NCBI RefSeq assembly: GCF_001666755.1
Contig: NZ_LZJC01000048.1
Span: 16,571-80,570 of the forward strand
Length of the DNA: 64,000 bases
Origin: Mycobacterium sp. E1214
GTDB taxonomy: Bacteria > Actinomycetota > Actinomycetes > Mycobacteriales > Mycobacteriaceae
Reading direction: 5' to 3'
Shown: positions 44,704 through 53,910 of the stretch, in pieces
Layout of the letters: each line of letters starts with the position of its first letter
Position numbering within the stretch: the first letter of the stretch is position 1
Made by a program: the position numbers and the translations under genes
The notes under the pieces: generated by a model
Told to the model about the DNA's origin: nothing
Database searches by the model: none
What the model saw: the letters and a program-made list of their open reading frames with translations, nothing else

Positions 44704-45771
44704 TCACGATCGCCCCTGCTCGACCGGCTTGCGGGCCGGCTCGCGACCGGGCCCGGCGTCGCCCGCCCGGAAACCGTGCGCGGCGGCCACGTCCGGATGC
44801 GCCCGCAACCTGCTCTTCCAGGCGTTGCGCCCGTAGACCGAGAACATCGGGTCCGATGGATCGCGCGTCGGGGTCCAGCCGTCAGCGCCGGGCGCGGTGA
44901 GCTCGGCCGGCAGCGTCAGCAGCGGGACCTGGGCGTCCAGCCGCGGGTTGAAGAAGAACGGCACCGAGATGCGCTCGGCGCGCGCGCCGCGCAGGTCGAC
45001 GCGGTGCTCGGTGGCGCGCAGGTAGCCACCCGTCGCCACCTCCAGCAGTTCCCCGATATTGACGATGAACGCCCCGTCGCGCGGCGGCACGTCCACCCAG
45101 TCACCGCCGTCACGGCGCACCTGCAGCCCGCGGCTGCCTGGCTCGGCCAACAGCAGCGTCAGCACGCCGGAGTCGCGGTGCGCACCCACGCCCTGCGCGC
45201 TGGCAGCGCCGGCCGGATACCGGATGATCTTGATCAGGGTCGCCGGCGCCCCGGCGAAGGCCGCGTCGAACACGTCGGGCGGACTGCCCAAGGACGCCGC
45301 CCAGTGCCGAAGCAGGGTGCGCGCGACCCGCGAGAGCGCGGCGTCCCACTCCGCCACCACGCCGGGGAGTTCCGGCAGCGCGGCCGGCCACTGGTTGGGG
45401 CCCTGCAACCAGCGGTAGTCCGAAGGGCCCAGGCCGGCGATCGGCGGCCGTTGCGGGCCGATATCAATCTGCTCGCGCCAATCCACCTCGCCGCGGGTCA
45501 GCTCACCCCCGAGCCGGGTGTAGCCGCGGAAGTGCGGGCTGCGCACCATCGCGACGGCGTCCTTGTCCCGCTGTGGCAGCGCGAACAGCCGGCGCGCCGC
45601 CGCCAGCAGCCGCGTCGTCAGCGCTGGCGGCACGTCGTGGCCGATCAGATAGAAGAACCCGACGTCATGACCGGCCGCCCGCAGGCTCTCCCGCAGGGCT
45701 CCGGCGCCGGCCCGCAGGTCGACGGTGGCGATCTCGTCGGCGGTGGCGGGGACACCTGGCACAGTCGTCAT
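44704..45771 (-). CDS. 2-oxoglutarate/Fe(II)-dependent dioxygenase, isopenicillin-N-synthase type
   Basis: 355 residues. The N-terminal DIOX_N-type domain has VGFFYLIGHDVP. The catalytic jelly roll carries GVGAHRDSGVLTLL (HxD), ATEHRV (distal His) and RISVPFFFNP (the RxS 2-oxoglutarate motif). The substrate cannot be inferred; relatives range from antibiotic to gibberellin and ethylene-forming enzymes. No counterpart sits here in M. tuberculosis to my memory. It is divergent from fadE5, about 200 bases apart. Confidence 0.88.
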   Translation of the reverse strand: MTTVPGVPATADEIATVDLRAGAGALRESLRAAGHDVGFFYLIGHDVPPALTTRLLAAARRLFALPQRDKDAVAMVRSPHFRGYTRLGGELTRGEVDWREQIDIGPQRPPIAGLGPSDYRWLQGPNQWPAALPELPGVVAEWDAALSRVARTLLRHWAASLGSPPDVFDAAFAGAPATLIKIIRYPAGAASAQGVGAHRDSGVLTLLLAEPGSRGLQVRRDGGDWVDVPPRDGAFIVNIGELLEVATGGYLRATEHRVDLRGARAERISVPFFFNPRLDAQVPLLTLPAELTAPGADGWTPTRDPSDPMFSVYGRNAWKSRLRAHPDVAAAHGFRAGDAGPGREPARKPVEQGRS

Positions 45772-45825
45772 GATTCCATCATCACCGCAGCTAGAGCGGC
45801 CGCGGGCGGCCCGGGTTTAAGTAGC

Positions 45826-45837
45826 CCAACCGGTTGG
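45826..45837. promoter_or_regulatory. 12-bp perfect palindrome upstream of fadE5
   Basis: CCAACCGGTTGG is a perfect palindrome between the divergent dioxygenase and fadE5 genes. A smaller inverted repeat, GTTAC-N6-GTAAC, lies at 45906-45921. Either may be an operator for a TetR/FadR-type regulator. Confidence 0.5.
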
Positions 45838-45972
45838 TTAATTAGGCAATGAAATGTAGCTCACATTTGCTTGCATACGTCTGACGCTAGCGATATTTTA
45901 GCGGTGTTACTGGTGGGTAACTTAGACCTAGTACCCAACCACAAGTGGCATTCTCAACGAGGAGGACCTGTA

Positions 45973-47808
45973 GTGAGCCACTACAAGAGCAACGTCCGTG
46001 ACCAGGTATTCAACCTGTTCGAGGTCCTGGGCGTTGAGAAGGCGCTGGGCCAGGGCGAGTACGCCGACCTGGACGCCGACACAGCCCAGGAAATGTTGAC
46101 CGAGATCAGCCGTCTCGCCGAGGGTCCGGTCGCGGACTCCTTCGTCGAGGGTGACCGCAACCCGCCGGTCTTCGACCCGAAGACGCATTCGGTGACCCTG
46201 CCGGAGTCCTTCAAGAAGTCCGTCCGCGCCGTCACCGACGCGGGCTGGGACAAGGTCGGCATCGACGAGGTGCTCGGCGGCATGCCGATGCCCCGCGCGC
46301 TGGTCTGGGCGCTGCACGAGCACCTGCTCGGCGCCAACCCGGCCGTCTGGATGTACGGCGGTGGCGCCGGCTTCGCCAACATCCTGTACCACCTCGGCAC
46401 CGAGGAGCAGCGCAAGTGGGCCGTCATCTGCGCCGAGCGCGGCTGGGGCTCCACGATGGTGCTGACCGAGCCCGACGCGGGTTCCGACGTCGGCGCCGGC
46501 CGTACCAAGGCGGTCCAGCAGGAGGACGGCTCCTGGCACATCGACGGTGTGAAGCGGTTCATCACCTCCGCCGACTCCGACGACCTGTTCGAGAACATCT
46601 TCCACCTGGTGCTGGCCCGCCCCGAGGGCGCCGGCCCCGGCACCAAGGGCCTGTCGCTGTTCTTCGTGCCCAAGTTCCTGTTCGACTTCGAGACCGGTGA
46701 GCTGGGCGAGCGCAACGGCGTCTTCGTCACCAACGTCGAGCACAAAATGGGTCTGAAGGTCTCCGCGACCTGCGAGCTGTCCTTCGGCCAGCACGACGTG
46801 CCCGCCAAGGGTTGGCTCGTCGGCGAGGTGCACAACGGCATCGCGCAGATGTTCGAGGTCATCGAGCAGGCGCGCATGATGGTCGGCACGAAGGCCATCG
46901 CGACCCTGTCGACGGGCTACCTCAACGCGTTGGAATACGCCAAGTCGCGCGTGCAGGGCGCCGACCTGACGCAGATGACCGACAAGACCGCGCCGCGGGT
47001 GACCATCACGCACCACCCCGACGTGCGCCGCTCGCTGATGACCCAGAAGGCCTACGCCGAGGGTCTGCGCGCGCTGTACCTCTACACCGCGACCTACCAG
47101 GACGCGGCGGTCGCCGAGGCGGTGCACGGCGTGGACGCGGAGCTGGCGGTCAAGGTCAACGACCTGATGCTGCCGGTGGTCAAGGGGGTGGGCTCGGAGC
47201 AGGCGTACGCCAAGCTCACCGAGAGCCTGCAGACCTTCGGTGGTTCCGGCTTCCTGCAGGACTACCCGATCGAGCAGTACATCCGCGACGCCAAGATCGA
47301 CTCCCTCTACGAGGGCACCACGGCCATCCAGGCGCAGGACTTCTTCTTCCGCAAGATCGTCCGCGACAAGGGTGTGGCGTTGGCCCACGTGTCGGGTGAG
47401 ATCCAGAAGTTCGTCGACAGCGAGTCCGGCAACGGGCGGCTCAAGACCGAGCGCGAGCTGCTGGCCAAGGCGCTGGCCGACGTGCAAGGGATGGCGGCCA
47501 CGCTGACCGGTTACCTGATGGCGGCGCAAGAGGACGTGACCAGCCTGTACAAGGTGGGCCTGGGCTCGGTGCGCTTCCTGATGAGCGTCGGCGACCTGGT
47601 GATCGGGTGGCTGCTGCAGCGTCAGGCCGCCGTCGCGGTGCAGGCGCTGGACGCCGGCGCCAGCGGCGAGGACCGGTCGTTCTACGAGGGCAAGATCGCG
47701 GTGGCGTCGTTCTTCGCGAAGAACTTCCTGCCGCTGCTGGCCAGCACCCGCGAGGTCATCGAGACGCTGGACAACGACATCATGGAGCTCGACGAGGCCG
47801 CCTTCTAG
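45973..47808 (+). CDS. fadE5: Acyl-CoA dehydrogenase FadE5
   Basis: 611 residues, the length of M. tuberculosis FadE5 (Rv0244c). FAD and substrate regions are visible: [52 protein letters not shown] and [18 protein letters not shown]. It performs the first step of beta-oxidation on broad-chain acyl-CoA. GTG 45973 is set by GAGGAGG seven bases upstream. Upstream lie two palindromes; downstream, stacked hairpins. fadA2 is convergent and could supply the thiolase step. Confidence 0.95.
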   Translation: MSHYKSNVRDQVFNLFEVLGVEKALGQGEYADLDADTAQEMLTEISRLAEGPVADSFVEGDRNPPVFDPKTHSVTLPESFKKSVRAVTDAGWDKVGIDEVLGGMPMPRALVWALHEHLLGANPAVWMYGGGAGFANILYHLGTEEQRKWAVICAERGWGSTMVLTEPDAGSDVGAGRTKAVQQEDGSWHIDGVKRFITSADSDDLFENIFHLVLARPEGAGPGTKGLSLFFVPKFLFDFETGELGERNGVFVTNVEHKMGLKVSATCELSFGQHDVPAKGWLVGEVHNGIAQMFEVIEQARMMVGTKAIATLSTGYLNALEYAKSRVQGADLTQMTDKTAPRVTITHHPDVRRSLMTQKAYAEGLRALYLYTATYQDAAVAEAVHGVDAELAVKVNDLMLPVVKGVGSEQAYAKLTESLQTFGGSGFLQDYPIEQYIRDAKIDSLYEGTTAIQAQDFFFRKIVRDKGVALAHVSGEIQKFVDSESGNGRLKTERELLAKALADVQGMAATLTGYLMAAQEDVTSLYKVGLGSVRFLMSVGDLVIGWLLQRQAAVAVQALDAGASGEDRSFYEGKIAVASFFAKNFLPLLASTREVIETLDNDIMELDEAAF

Positions 47809-47828
47809 GCCAACCGAGGGCAGACGCA

Positions 47829-47867
47829 GAAATCCCCCGTTTCCCGGCAAGGGAAGCGGGGGATTTC
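47829..47867. terminator. Bidirectional terminator between fadE5 and fadA2, first hairpin
   Basis: Arms of 17 bases, 47829-47845 (GAAATCCCCCGTTTCCC) and 47851-47867, pair with one mismatch around a five-base loop. AAAT and ATTT at the base make it work on either strand. Confidence 0.85.
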
Positions 47868-47913
47868 TCGTCGGCGACCCGCGCCCGACGCGGGCGGGAC
47901 GGCCCGCGCGTGC

Positions 47914-47957
47914 AAAAGGCCGCCGCTGGATCCCCTCGTTCCAGCGGCGGCCCTTTT
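47914..47957. terminator. Second terminator-like hairpin between fadE5 and fadA2
   Basis: Left arm AAAAGGCCGCCGCTGGA (47914-47930) pairs with 47940-47957, which ends in CCCTTTT, with one bulged C. The A-tract and T-tract suit a bidirectional terminator. Confidence 0.8.
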
Positions 47958-47999
47958 CGTGCGCCTGCCTCGCGGATGACAGACGGTCGAACCAGGAAT

Positions 48000-48046
48000 G
48001 CCCCGTGTTGCCGTCGGGGTCGGGGGGTCAGACCGCAACACGGGGC
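48000..48046. repeat. 12-bp perfect inverted repeat before fadA2 3' end
   Basis: GCCCCGTGTTGC (48000-48011) and GCAACACGGGGC (48035-48046) are exact complements, with a 23-base spacer rich in G. No T-tract follows, so it is more a structured RNA or processing element than a simple terminator. Confidence 0.65.
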
Positions 48047-48128
48047 CATCCGGCACTACGGATACCCCGCCCTCGGGGCGGCTAATCCGCTGTGACCGAA
48101 TTGCTTCACGGCTGAATCGCTCCCGTGC

Positions 48129-49475
48129 TCAGGCTTCCAGGATGGCGGCCACGCCCTGGCCGCCGGCCGCGCAAATCGAGATCAGCGCGCGTACGGGCTT
48201 ACCGCCGGTCTGTTCGCTCTTCTTCTGCGCGAGCTGCTTGGCGGCCTGGGCCAAGATCCGTCCGCCGGTGGCGGCGAACGGGTGCCCGGCGGCCAACGAC
48301 GACCCGTTGACGTTGAGCTTGGAGCGGTCGATGGACCCCAGCGCGGCGTCCAGGCCCAAGCGCTCCTTGCAGTACTCCTCGGATTCCCACGCCTGCAGAT
48401 GGGCGAGCACGACCGACGCGAACGCCTCGTGAATCTCGTAGAAGTCGAAGTCCTGCAGGCTCAGGCCGTTGCGGGCAAGCAGCCGCGGGACCGCGTAGGT
48501 GGGCGCCATCAGCAGGCCGTCACGGCCGTTCACGTAATCCACGGCGGCGGTCTCGGCGTCGATCAGATAGGCCAGCGGCGTCAGCGAGTGGGCCTCGGCC
48601 CAGTCCTCGCTGGCCAGCAGCGCCACCGAGGCGCCGTCCGTCAACGGAGTCGAGTTGCCGGCCGTCATCGTCGCGTCGCCGGCCTTGACGCCGAACACCG
48701 GGCGCAGCTTGGCCAGCTTCTCCGCCGAGGAGTCCGGCCGCAGGTTGTCGTCGCGGTAGAGCCCGAGGAACGGGGTGACCAGGTCGTCGAAAAAGCCCCG
48801 CTCATAGGCGGCGGCCATGTTGCGGTGGCTCGCCGCGGCGAGCTCGTCTTGGTCGACGCGCTTGATGCCCATCTGCTTAGCGGTCAGCGCCTGGTGCTCC
48901 CCCATGGACAGCCCGGTGCGCGGCTCGCTGTTGACGGGGATCTCCACGCCTAGCGTGGCCGGCAGCGTGCCGACCAGCTTGAGGCGCTGCACGTTCGACT
49001 TGGCGCGGCGCAGCTTCAACAGGGTGCGGCGCAGGTTGTCGCCCAGCCCGATCGGCGCGTCGGAGGTGGTGTCCACGCCGCCGGCCGCGGCCACGTCATA
49101 GCGGCCGGCCGCGATGCCCTCGGCGGCGACCACCGCCGCCTGCAGCCCGGTGCCGCAGGCCTGCTGCAGGTCGAACGCCGGCGTGTAGGACGACAGGGCG
49201 GAACCGAGCACGCATTCGCGGGTGAGGTTGAAATCACGGCTGTGCTTGAGCACGGCGCCGCCGACAACCATTCCCAACCGCTCGCCGTCGAGCCCGAAGC
49301 GGTCGACCAGACCGCCCAGGGCGGCGGTGAACATGTCCTGGTTGGACGCTTCGGCGTAGGCGCCGTCGGACCTGGCGAACGGGATGCGGTTGCCGCCCAG
49401 CACGGCCACCGGCCGCCTGGGAGCTGTCGCCCGTTGACTAGCCGGGGTGTTTGCCGCAGAACTTGCAGGAGCCAC
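48129..49475 (-). CDS. fadA2: Acetyl-CoA acyltransferase (thiolase) FadA2
   Basis: 448 residues. Thiolase signature residues: the nucleophilic Cys in FDLQQACGTGLQAA, the His in NVNGSSLAAGHPFAATGGR and the second Cys in ISICAAGGQGVAA. It catalyses the last thiolytic step of beta-oxidation or its reverse. M. tuberculosis FadA2 (Rv0243) is the counterpart. GTG 49475 has GGAGAG four bases upstream. It is divergent from fabG4, with a 16-base inverted repeat between. Confidence 0.95.
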   Translation of the reverse strand: MAPASSAANTPASQRATAPRRPVAVLGGNRIPFARSDGAYAEASNQDMFTAALGGLVDRFGLDGERLGMVVGGAVLKHSRDFNLTRECVLGSALSSYTPAFDLQQACGTGLQAAVVAAEGIAAGRYDVAAAGGVDTTSDAPIGLGDNLRRTLLKLRRAKSNVQRLKLVGTLPATLGVEIPVNSEPRTGLSMGEHQALTAKQMGIKRVDQDELAAASHRNMAAAYERGFFDDLVTPFLGLYRDDNLRPDSSAEKLAKLRPVFGVKAGDATMTAGNSTPLTDGASVALLASEDWAEAHSLTPLAYLIDAETAAVDYVNGRDGLLMAPTYAVPRLLARNGLSLQDFDFYEIHEAFASVVLAHLQAWESEEYCKERLGLDAALGSIDRSKLNVNGSSLAAGHPFAATGGRILAQAAKQLAQKKSEQTGGKPVRALISICAAGGQGVAAILEA

Positions 49476-49533
49476 GTTTCTCTCCGGTCATCGGTTTCGG
49501 GACTGGCCGTCTGGGGCCATACTACTCACTGTT

Positions 49534-49549
49534 CTTACTCTGAAGTAAG
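49534..49549. promoter_or_regulatory. Inverted repeat between fadA2 and fabG4
   Basis: CTTACT-CTGA-AGTAAG is a 16-base inverted repeat in the divergent promoter region, 59 bases before the fadA2 start and about 147 before fabG4. The TTACT-N4-AGTAA form suits a TetR-type fatty-acid regulator. The TetR gene at 53203-53838 is a candidate, as inference only. Confidence 0.55.
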
Positions 49550-49695
49550 TTCGTCCTCGATACGGTGGTGCTAGGCGTGCGTTCTCTGACATACCCCGTT
49601 CGCACACCTTTCGCACCGCCGACCCACGCTGATCCGCCGCACCTCAGACAGACACCTCAGACAGACATCCAGACAGAACAGGGAAGGTAGCTCCG

Positions 49696-51060
49696 GTGGC
49701 TCCCAAGGCTTCGTCCGATTTGTTCTCCCAGATCGTCAACTCCGGTCCCGGCTCGTTCCTGGCCAAGCAGCTCGGCCTCCCGCAGCCCGAACAGCTGCGC
49801 CGCTACCGGGCGGGGGATCCGCCGCTGGCCGGCTCGCTGCTGATCGGCGGCGAGGGCCGGGTGGCCGAGCCGCTGCGGGCGGCGCTGGCCGATGACTACG
49901 ACTTGGTGGGCAACAACCTGGGCGGTCGCTGGGCCGACCGGTTCGGCGGGCTGGTCTACGACGCCACCGGGATCACCACCCCCGAAGGCCTCAAGGGGCT
50001 CTACGAGTTCTTCACGCCGCTGCTGCGCAACCTCGGGCACTCCGGGCGGGTGGCCGTCATCGGCACCACGCCCGACGCCGCCGCGAGCCCCGAGGAACGC
50101 ATCGCGCAGCGGGCCCTGGAGGGTTTCACCCGCTCGCTGGGCAAGGAGCTCCGCAACGGCGCCACGGTGGCGCTGGTGTACTTGTCGCCCGACGCCAAGC
50201 CCGCCGCGACCGGCCTGGAATCGACGCTGCGGTTCATCCTGTCGGCGAAGTCGGCGTACGTCGACGGTCAGGTGTTCTACATCGGCGCGGCGGACGCCAC
50301 TCCCCCGGCGGACTGGGACCGGCCGCTGGACGGCAAGGTCGCGATCGTCACGGGCGCCGCCCGCGGCATCGGGGCGACCATCGCGGAGGTGTTCGCCCGC
50401 GACGGCGCCCGCGTGGTCGCGATCGACGTCGAGTCGGCGGCCGAGGCCCTGGCCGAGACCGCGAGCCGGGTGGGGGGCACCGCGCTGTGGCTCGACGTCA
50501 CCGCGCCAGACGCGGTGGACAAGATCACCGAGCACCTGCGCGAGCACCACGGCGGGCGCGCCGACATCCTGGTCAACAACGCCGGCATCACCCGCGACAA
50601 GCTGTTGGCCAACATGGACGAGGCGCGCTGGGACTCGGTGCTGGCCGTCAACCTGCTGGCGCCGTTGCACCTCACCGAGGGGCTGGTGGGCAACGGCACC
50701 CTGGGCGAGGGCGGCCGGGTTATCGGCCTGTCGTCGATGGCCGGGATCGCCGGCAACCGCGGGCAAACCAACTACGCCACCACCAAGGCCGGCATGATCG
50801 GCCTGACGCAGGCGCTGGCGCCGGAGCTTTACGACAAGGGCATCACCATCAACGCCGTCGCGCCGGGCTTCATCGAGACGCAGATGACGGCGGCCATCCC
50901 GCTGGCCACCCGGGAGGTCGGCCGGCGGCTGAACTCGCTGCTGCAGGGCGGCCAGCCGGTGGACGTGGCGGAGACCATCGCCTATTTCGCCAGCCCCGCG
51001 TCGAACGCGGTGACCGGCAACGTCATCCGCGTCTGCGGCCAGGCGATGCTGGGCGCCTGA
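49696..51060 (+). CDS. fabG4: High-molecular-weight 3-oxoacyl reductase FabG4
   Basis: 454 residues. The N-terminal flavodoxin-like domain (about 1-210) lacks a catalytic set; the C-terminal short-chain dehydrogenase has [27 protein letters not shown], the serine in [11 protein letters not shown] and the YxxxK in NYATTKAGM. It is NADH-dependent and reduces 3-oxoacyl thioesters. M. tuberculosis FabG4 (Rv0242c) is the counterpart. GTG 49696 has GGAAGG eight bases upstream. htdX follows after 19 bases. Confidence 0.95.
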   Translation: MAPKASSDLFSQIVNSGPGSFLAKQLGLPQPEQLRRYRAGDPPLAGSLLIGGEGRVAEPLRAALADDYDLVGNNLGGRWADRFGGLVYDATGITTPEGLKGLYEFFTPLLRNLGHSGRVAVIGTTPDAAASPEERIAQRALEGFTRSLGKELRNGATVALVYLSPDAKPAATGLESTLRFILSAKSAYVDGQVFYIGAADATPPADWDRPLDGKVAIVTGAARGIGATIAEVFARDGARVVAIDVESAAEALAETASRVGGTALWLDVTAPDAVDKITEHLREHHGGRADILVNNAGITRDKLLANMDEARWDSVLAVNLLAPLHLTEGLVGNGTLGEGGRVIGLSSMAGIAGNRGQTNYATTKAGMIGLTQALAPELYDKGITINAVAPGFIETQMTAAIPLATREVGRRLNSLLQGGQPVDVAETIAYFASPASNAVTGNVIRVCGQAMLGA

Positions 51061-51079
51061 CGAACCCGAGGAGTACGCC

Positions 51080-51922
51080 ATGAACCAGCCAAGCGGCCTG
51101 AAGAACATGCTGCGCGCGGCAGCCGGCGCGCTGCCCGTGGTGTCCCGCGGCACCGACCTGCCCAACCGCACGGTCACCGTCGAGGAGCTACCCATCGACC
51201 GTACGAACGTGGCCGAATACGCGGCGGTCACCGGATTGCGGTACGGCAATCACGTTCCGCTGACCTACCCGTTCGCGTTGACGTTCCCCGCGCTGATGTC
51301 GCTGGTGACCGGGTTCGACTTTCCGTTCGCCGCAATGGGTTCGGTACATGTCGAGAACCACATCACGCAGTACCGCCCGATCGCAGTGACCGACACCGTC
51401 GGGGTGCGCGTGCACGCCGAGAACCTGCGGGAGCACCGCAAGGGCCTGCTGGTGGACCTGGTCACCGACGTCAACGTCGGCAACGACACCGCGTGGCATC
51501 AGGTGACGACGTTCCTGCACCAGCAGCGCACCAGCCTGTCCGACGAGCCGAAACCGCCGCCTCAGAAACAGCCCAAGCTGCCGCCGCCGGGCACCGTGCT
51601 GCGCATCACGCCCGCGCAGATCCGCCGCTACGCCGCGGTCGGAGGGGATCACAACCCCATCCACACCAATGCGATCGCGGCCAAGCTGTTTGGCTTCCCG
51701 ACGGTGATCGCGCACGGGATGTTCAGCGCGGCGGCCATTTTGGCGAATATCGAAGCACGACTGCCCGACGCGGTGCGGTACTCGGTGCGGTTCGGCAAGC
51801 CGGTCATCCTGCCCGCGACCACGGGGCTCTACATCGAGGAGCGCCACGACGGCTGGGACCTGACGCTGCGCAATATCGCCAAGGGCTACCCGCACGTGAC
51901 CGGCACGGTGCGGGGCCTCTAG
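51080..51922 (+). CDS. htdX: 3-hydroxyacyl thioester dehydratase HtdX
   Basis: 280 residues, double hot-dog/MaoC type. The N-terminal half binds acyl chain; the C-terminal half has hydratase-2 motif GGDHNPIHTNAIAAKLFGFP with the catalytic Asp-His pair, and IAHGMFSAAAI. With FabG4 it would carry out the reduction and dehydration of acyl chains. M. tuberculosis HtdX (Rv0241c) is the counterpart. Its stop overlaps the convergent CLC channel stop. Confidence 0.94.
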   Translation: MNQPSGLKNMLRAAAGALPVVSRGTDLPNRTVTVEELPIDRTNVAEYAAVTGLRYGNHVPLTYPFALTFPALMSLVTGFDFPFAAMGSVHVENHITQYRPIAVTDTVGVRVHAENLREHRKGLLVDLVTDVNVGNDTAWHQVTTFLHQQRTSLSDEPKPPPQKQPKLPPPGTVLRITPAQIRRYAAVGGDHNPIHTNAIAAKLFGFPTVIAHGMFSAAAILANIEARLPDAVRYSVRFGKPVILPATTGLYIEERHDGWDLTLRNIAKGYPHVTGTVRGL

Positions 51923-53187
51923 CCGGCGTGCGTCCGGCCGCCGCCCGCGATAAGGACTCGCATGCCGTGGGCGCTGGTCGCGGTCAGCAGGAACAGCAGA
52001 AACAGCCACAGCGGGGGCCGCGCGAGCTCCCAGACGAAGATGGCCGCCCAGATCGGTGAGCCCTGCGTCACCGCCAGCACGCCGGCCGCGCCGGCCAGCG
52101 ACACCGCCGGCACGTGCAGGTCGGTGCCGGTGGCCCAGTTGATCGTCAGCACCAGCGCCGCCCCGGCGGCCGCGCCCGTGGCCAGTGACGGCGTGAGCAA
52201 GCCGCCGGCCCCGCCGGCGCGCAGGAACAACGCGGTCAGCAGCGGTTTGAGCGCCAGAATGGCGAGCGCGGAGACCAGCGTCATGCCGCTGGCCAGGCTC
52301 ACGGTCAGGATGCTGCGCCCGTTGCCGGGCAGCTCCGGCCACCGGTAGGAGCACAAGCCCGTCACCAGGCCCGCGCCGGCCAGCGCCGGAACCAGCAGCC
52401 AGCCGCGCATGGCCGCACGCGGCCGCGCGACCGCCATCAACCGGTTGAACGCCAGGCCCACCAGCAGCGTCACGGGCGCCAGCAGCAGCCCGTGCGCGGT
52501 CAACAGGTACGTCGACTCACCCACGGGCCAGTGCAGGTTGGGCTCGTCGCGGGTGACGGCCGAGCCCACGGCGACGGCCAGGCCGGAGGACAGCAACGCC
52601 GCCCCGACCGCCCGCGGCTGCCAGGTCTGCAGCAGGATGCGCACGGCGAACAGGGCGCCCGCCAGCGGCACGGCGTACACCGCGCCGAGGCCGGCGCCGG
52701 CCGCGCAGGCCAGCAGCGTCCTGCGGTCGTCGTCGGACAACCGCCGTAGCCAACCCGTCCCCGCATCGCCCAGCGCCGCGGCCAACTGGCGCGGCGCCCC
52801 CTCCCGCCCCAGGGAAGCCCCGGAGCCGACGAGGAGCACCTGCAGCAGGGCGTCGAGGCTCCAAGGCAGCCGGGGGACGCGCTCGCGGCCCATGATGGTG
52901 CCCGCCAGGGGCGGGACGTCCACGCGGCGTCGCAGCAGCCACCAGCCGGCTCCCGCGAGCGCGCCTCCGATCATCGGGCCGACGGTGCGCCGCACCAGGC
53001 CGCTGGCGGCGACACCGGCCAACATCGCACCGAATTGATAGTGGTAGGTGGCGTGCTGCACCAGACGCAACACGACCGTCGTCGCGACGCCCGCGACGCC
53101 GGCCAGCAGGCCGACGACGATCGCGGCGGCGAAGAAGTCGAGGCTGTTGGGGGCGGGGTGGCGAGCGGGTACGGGCGACACAGCCAC
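51919..53187 (-). CDS. CLC-family chloride channel/transporter
   Basis: 422 residues with about ten to twelve hydrophobic segments. CLC motifs: GSGASLGREGAPRQLAAALG with the gating Glu, GAGLGAVYAVPLAGALFA, and RAGGAGGLLTPSLATGAAAG. Some members are Cl-/H+ antiporters and others fluoride channels; the GREG-type motif fits the chloride group. A TACATT hexamer (53194-53199, minus strand) lies six bases before GTG 53187, so the message is probably leaderless. It is 15 bases past the TetR stop but has its own promoter. Confidence 0.88.
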   Translation of the reverse strand: MAVSPVPARHPAPNSLDFFAAAIVVGLLAGVAGVATTVVLRLVQHATYHYQFGAMLAGVAASGLVRRTVGPMIGGALAGAGWWLLRRRVDVPPLAGTIMGRERVPRLPWSLDALLQVLLVGSGASLGREGAPRQLAAALGDAGTGWLRRLSDDDRRTLLACAAGAGLGAVYAVPLAGALFAVRILLQTWQPRAVGAALLSSGLAVAVGSAVTRDEPNLHWPVGESTYLLTAHGLLLAPVTLLVGLAFNRLMAVARPRAAMRGWLLVPALAGAGLVTGLCSYRWPELPGNGRSILTVSLASGMTLVSALAILALKPLLTALFLRAGGAGGLLTPSLATGAAAGAALVLTINWATGTDLHVPAVSLAGAAGVLAVTQGSPIWAAIFVWELARPPLWLFLLFLLTATSAHGMRVLIAGGGRTHAG

Positions 53188-53202
53188 CCCACGAATGTAG
53201 GG

Positions 53203-53838
53203 CTAGGCGCCGGTTTTGTCGTGGCGCGCCGCCGCGGCATCCCGCTCGCCCGGCGCGCCCCGCAACCCGTGCCAGAACAGGTGGATCATCCACTCGGCCG
53301 CCTCGTCGACGTCGACGTCCCCGGTGCTGAGCCGGTTGGCCGTCGCCTCACCGGCGCCCACCAGCGCGACGGCCATCATCTCGTGTTCGCGCTCGGAGCG
53401 CGGGGCGCGGCTGCCGGCGCGGACCAGTCCCGCGACCAGTTCGATGATCTGCTCGCGCCCCTCGCGCACCACATGCGCGAAGGTCTGCGAGCTGGTGGCC
53501 TGGGTGTACATCACGATCCAGGACGCCCGGTTGGCGTCGATGTAACGCATGAACGACACAATGGCGTTGCGCAGCAACTCTTTTGGGCTCTGAGTGAAGT
53601 CGATGTCAGCGCGTACCGCGTCGATGAAGCGGCTGAGCTCCCGGTTCAGGCAGGCGCCGAACAGGTCCTCCTTGGAGCCGTAGTACAGGTAGAGCATCGG
53701 CTTGGAGATCTCGGCCTCGGCGGCGATCGCGTCCATCGAGGTCTCGTGGTAGCCGTTGACCGAGAACATCTGCACGGCGGCGTCGAGCATCTGCTGCTCG
53801 CGGACAGCGCGCGGTAACCGCTTGGTACCACCCGCCAT
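53203..53838 (-). CDS. TetR-family regulator, Rv0238-like
   Basis: 211 residues. The helix-turn-helix is seen at about 30-62 (TSMDAIAAEAEISKPMLYLY). The C-terminal domain has WIVMYTQATSSQTFAHVVRE. It is nearly identical over its length to M. tuberculosis Rv0238. The target is unknown; neighbouring lpqI, clcA or the fad/htdX genes are candidates. A ribosome site (GGAAGG) lies a few bases before ATG 53838. Confidence 0.92.
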   Translation of the reverse strand: MAGGTKRLPRAVREQQMLDAAVQMFSVNGYHETSMDAIAAEAEISKPMLYLYYGSKEDLFGACLNRELSRFIDAVRADIDFTQSPKELLRNAIVSFMRYIDANRASWIVMYTQATSSQTFAHVVREGREQIIELVAGLVRAGSRAPRSEREHEMMAVALVGAGEATANRLSTGDVDVDEAAEWMIHLFWHGLRGAPGERDAAAARHDKTGA

Positions 53839-53910
53839 CGCTTACCTTCCGTCCAACTGACTCCAGGGTAAGCGACCCGATGAGCGTCCACCGGCCGCGC
53901 GACCGGCGCG

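Noticed and set aside
45826..45837. KstR box for fadE5.
   Set aside because: AAC-N2-GTT is present but the outer T and A of the KstR pattern are missing, and no sterol genes are nearby.
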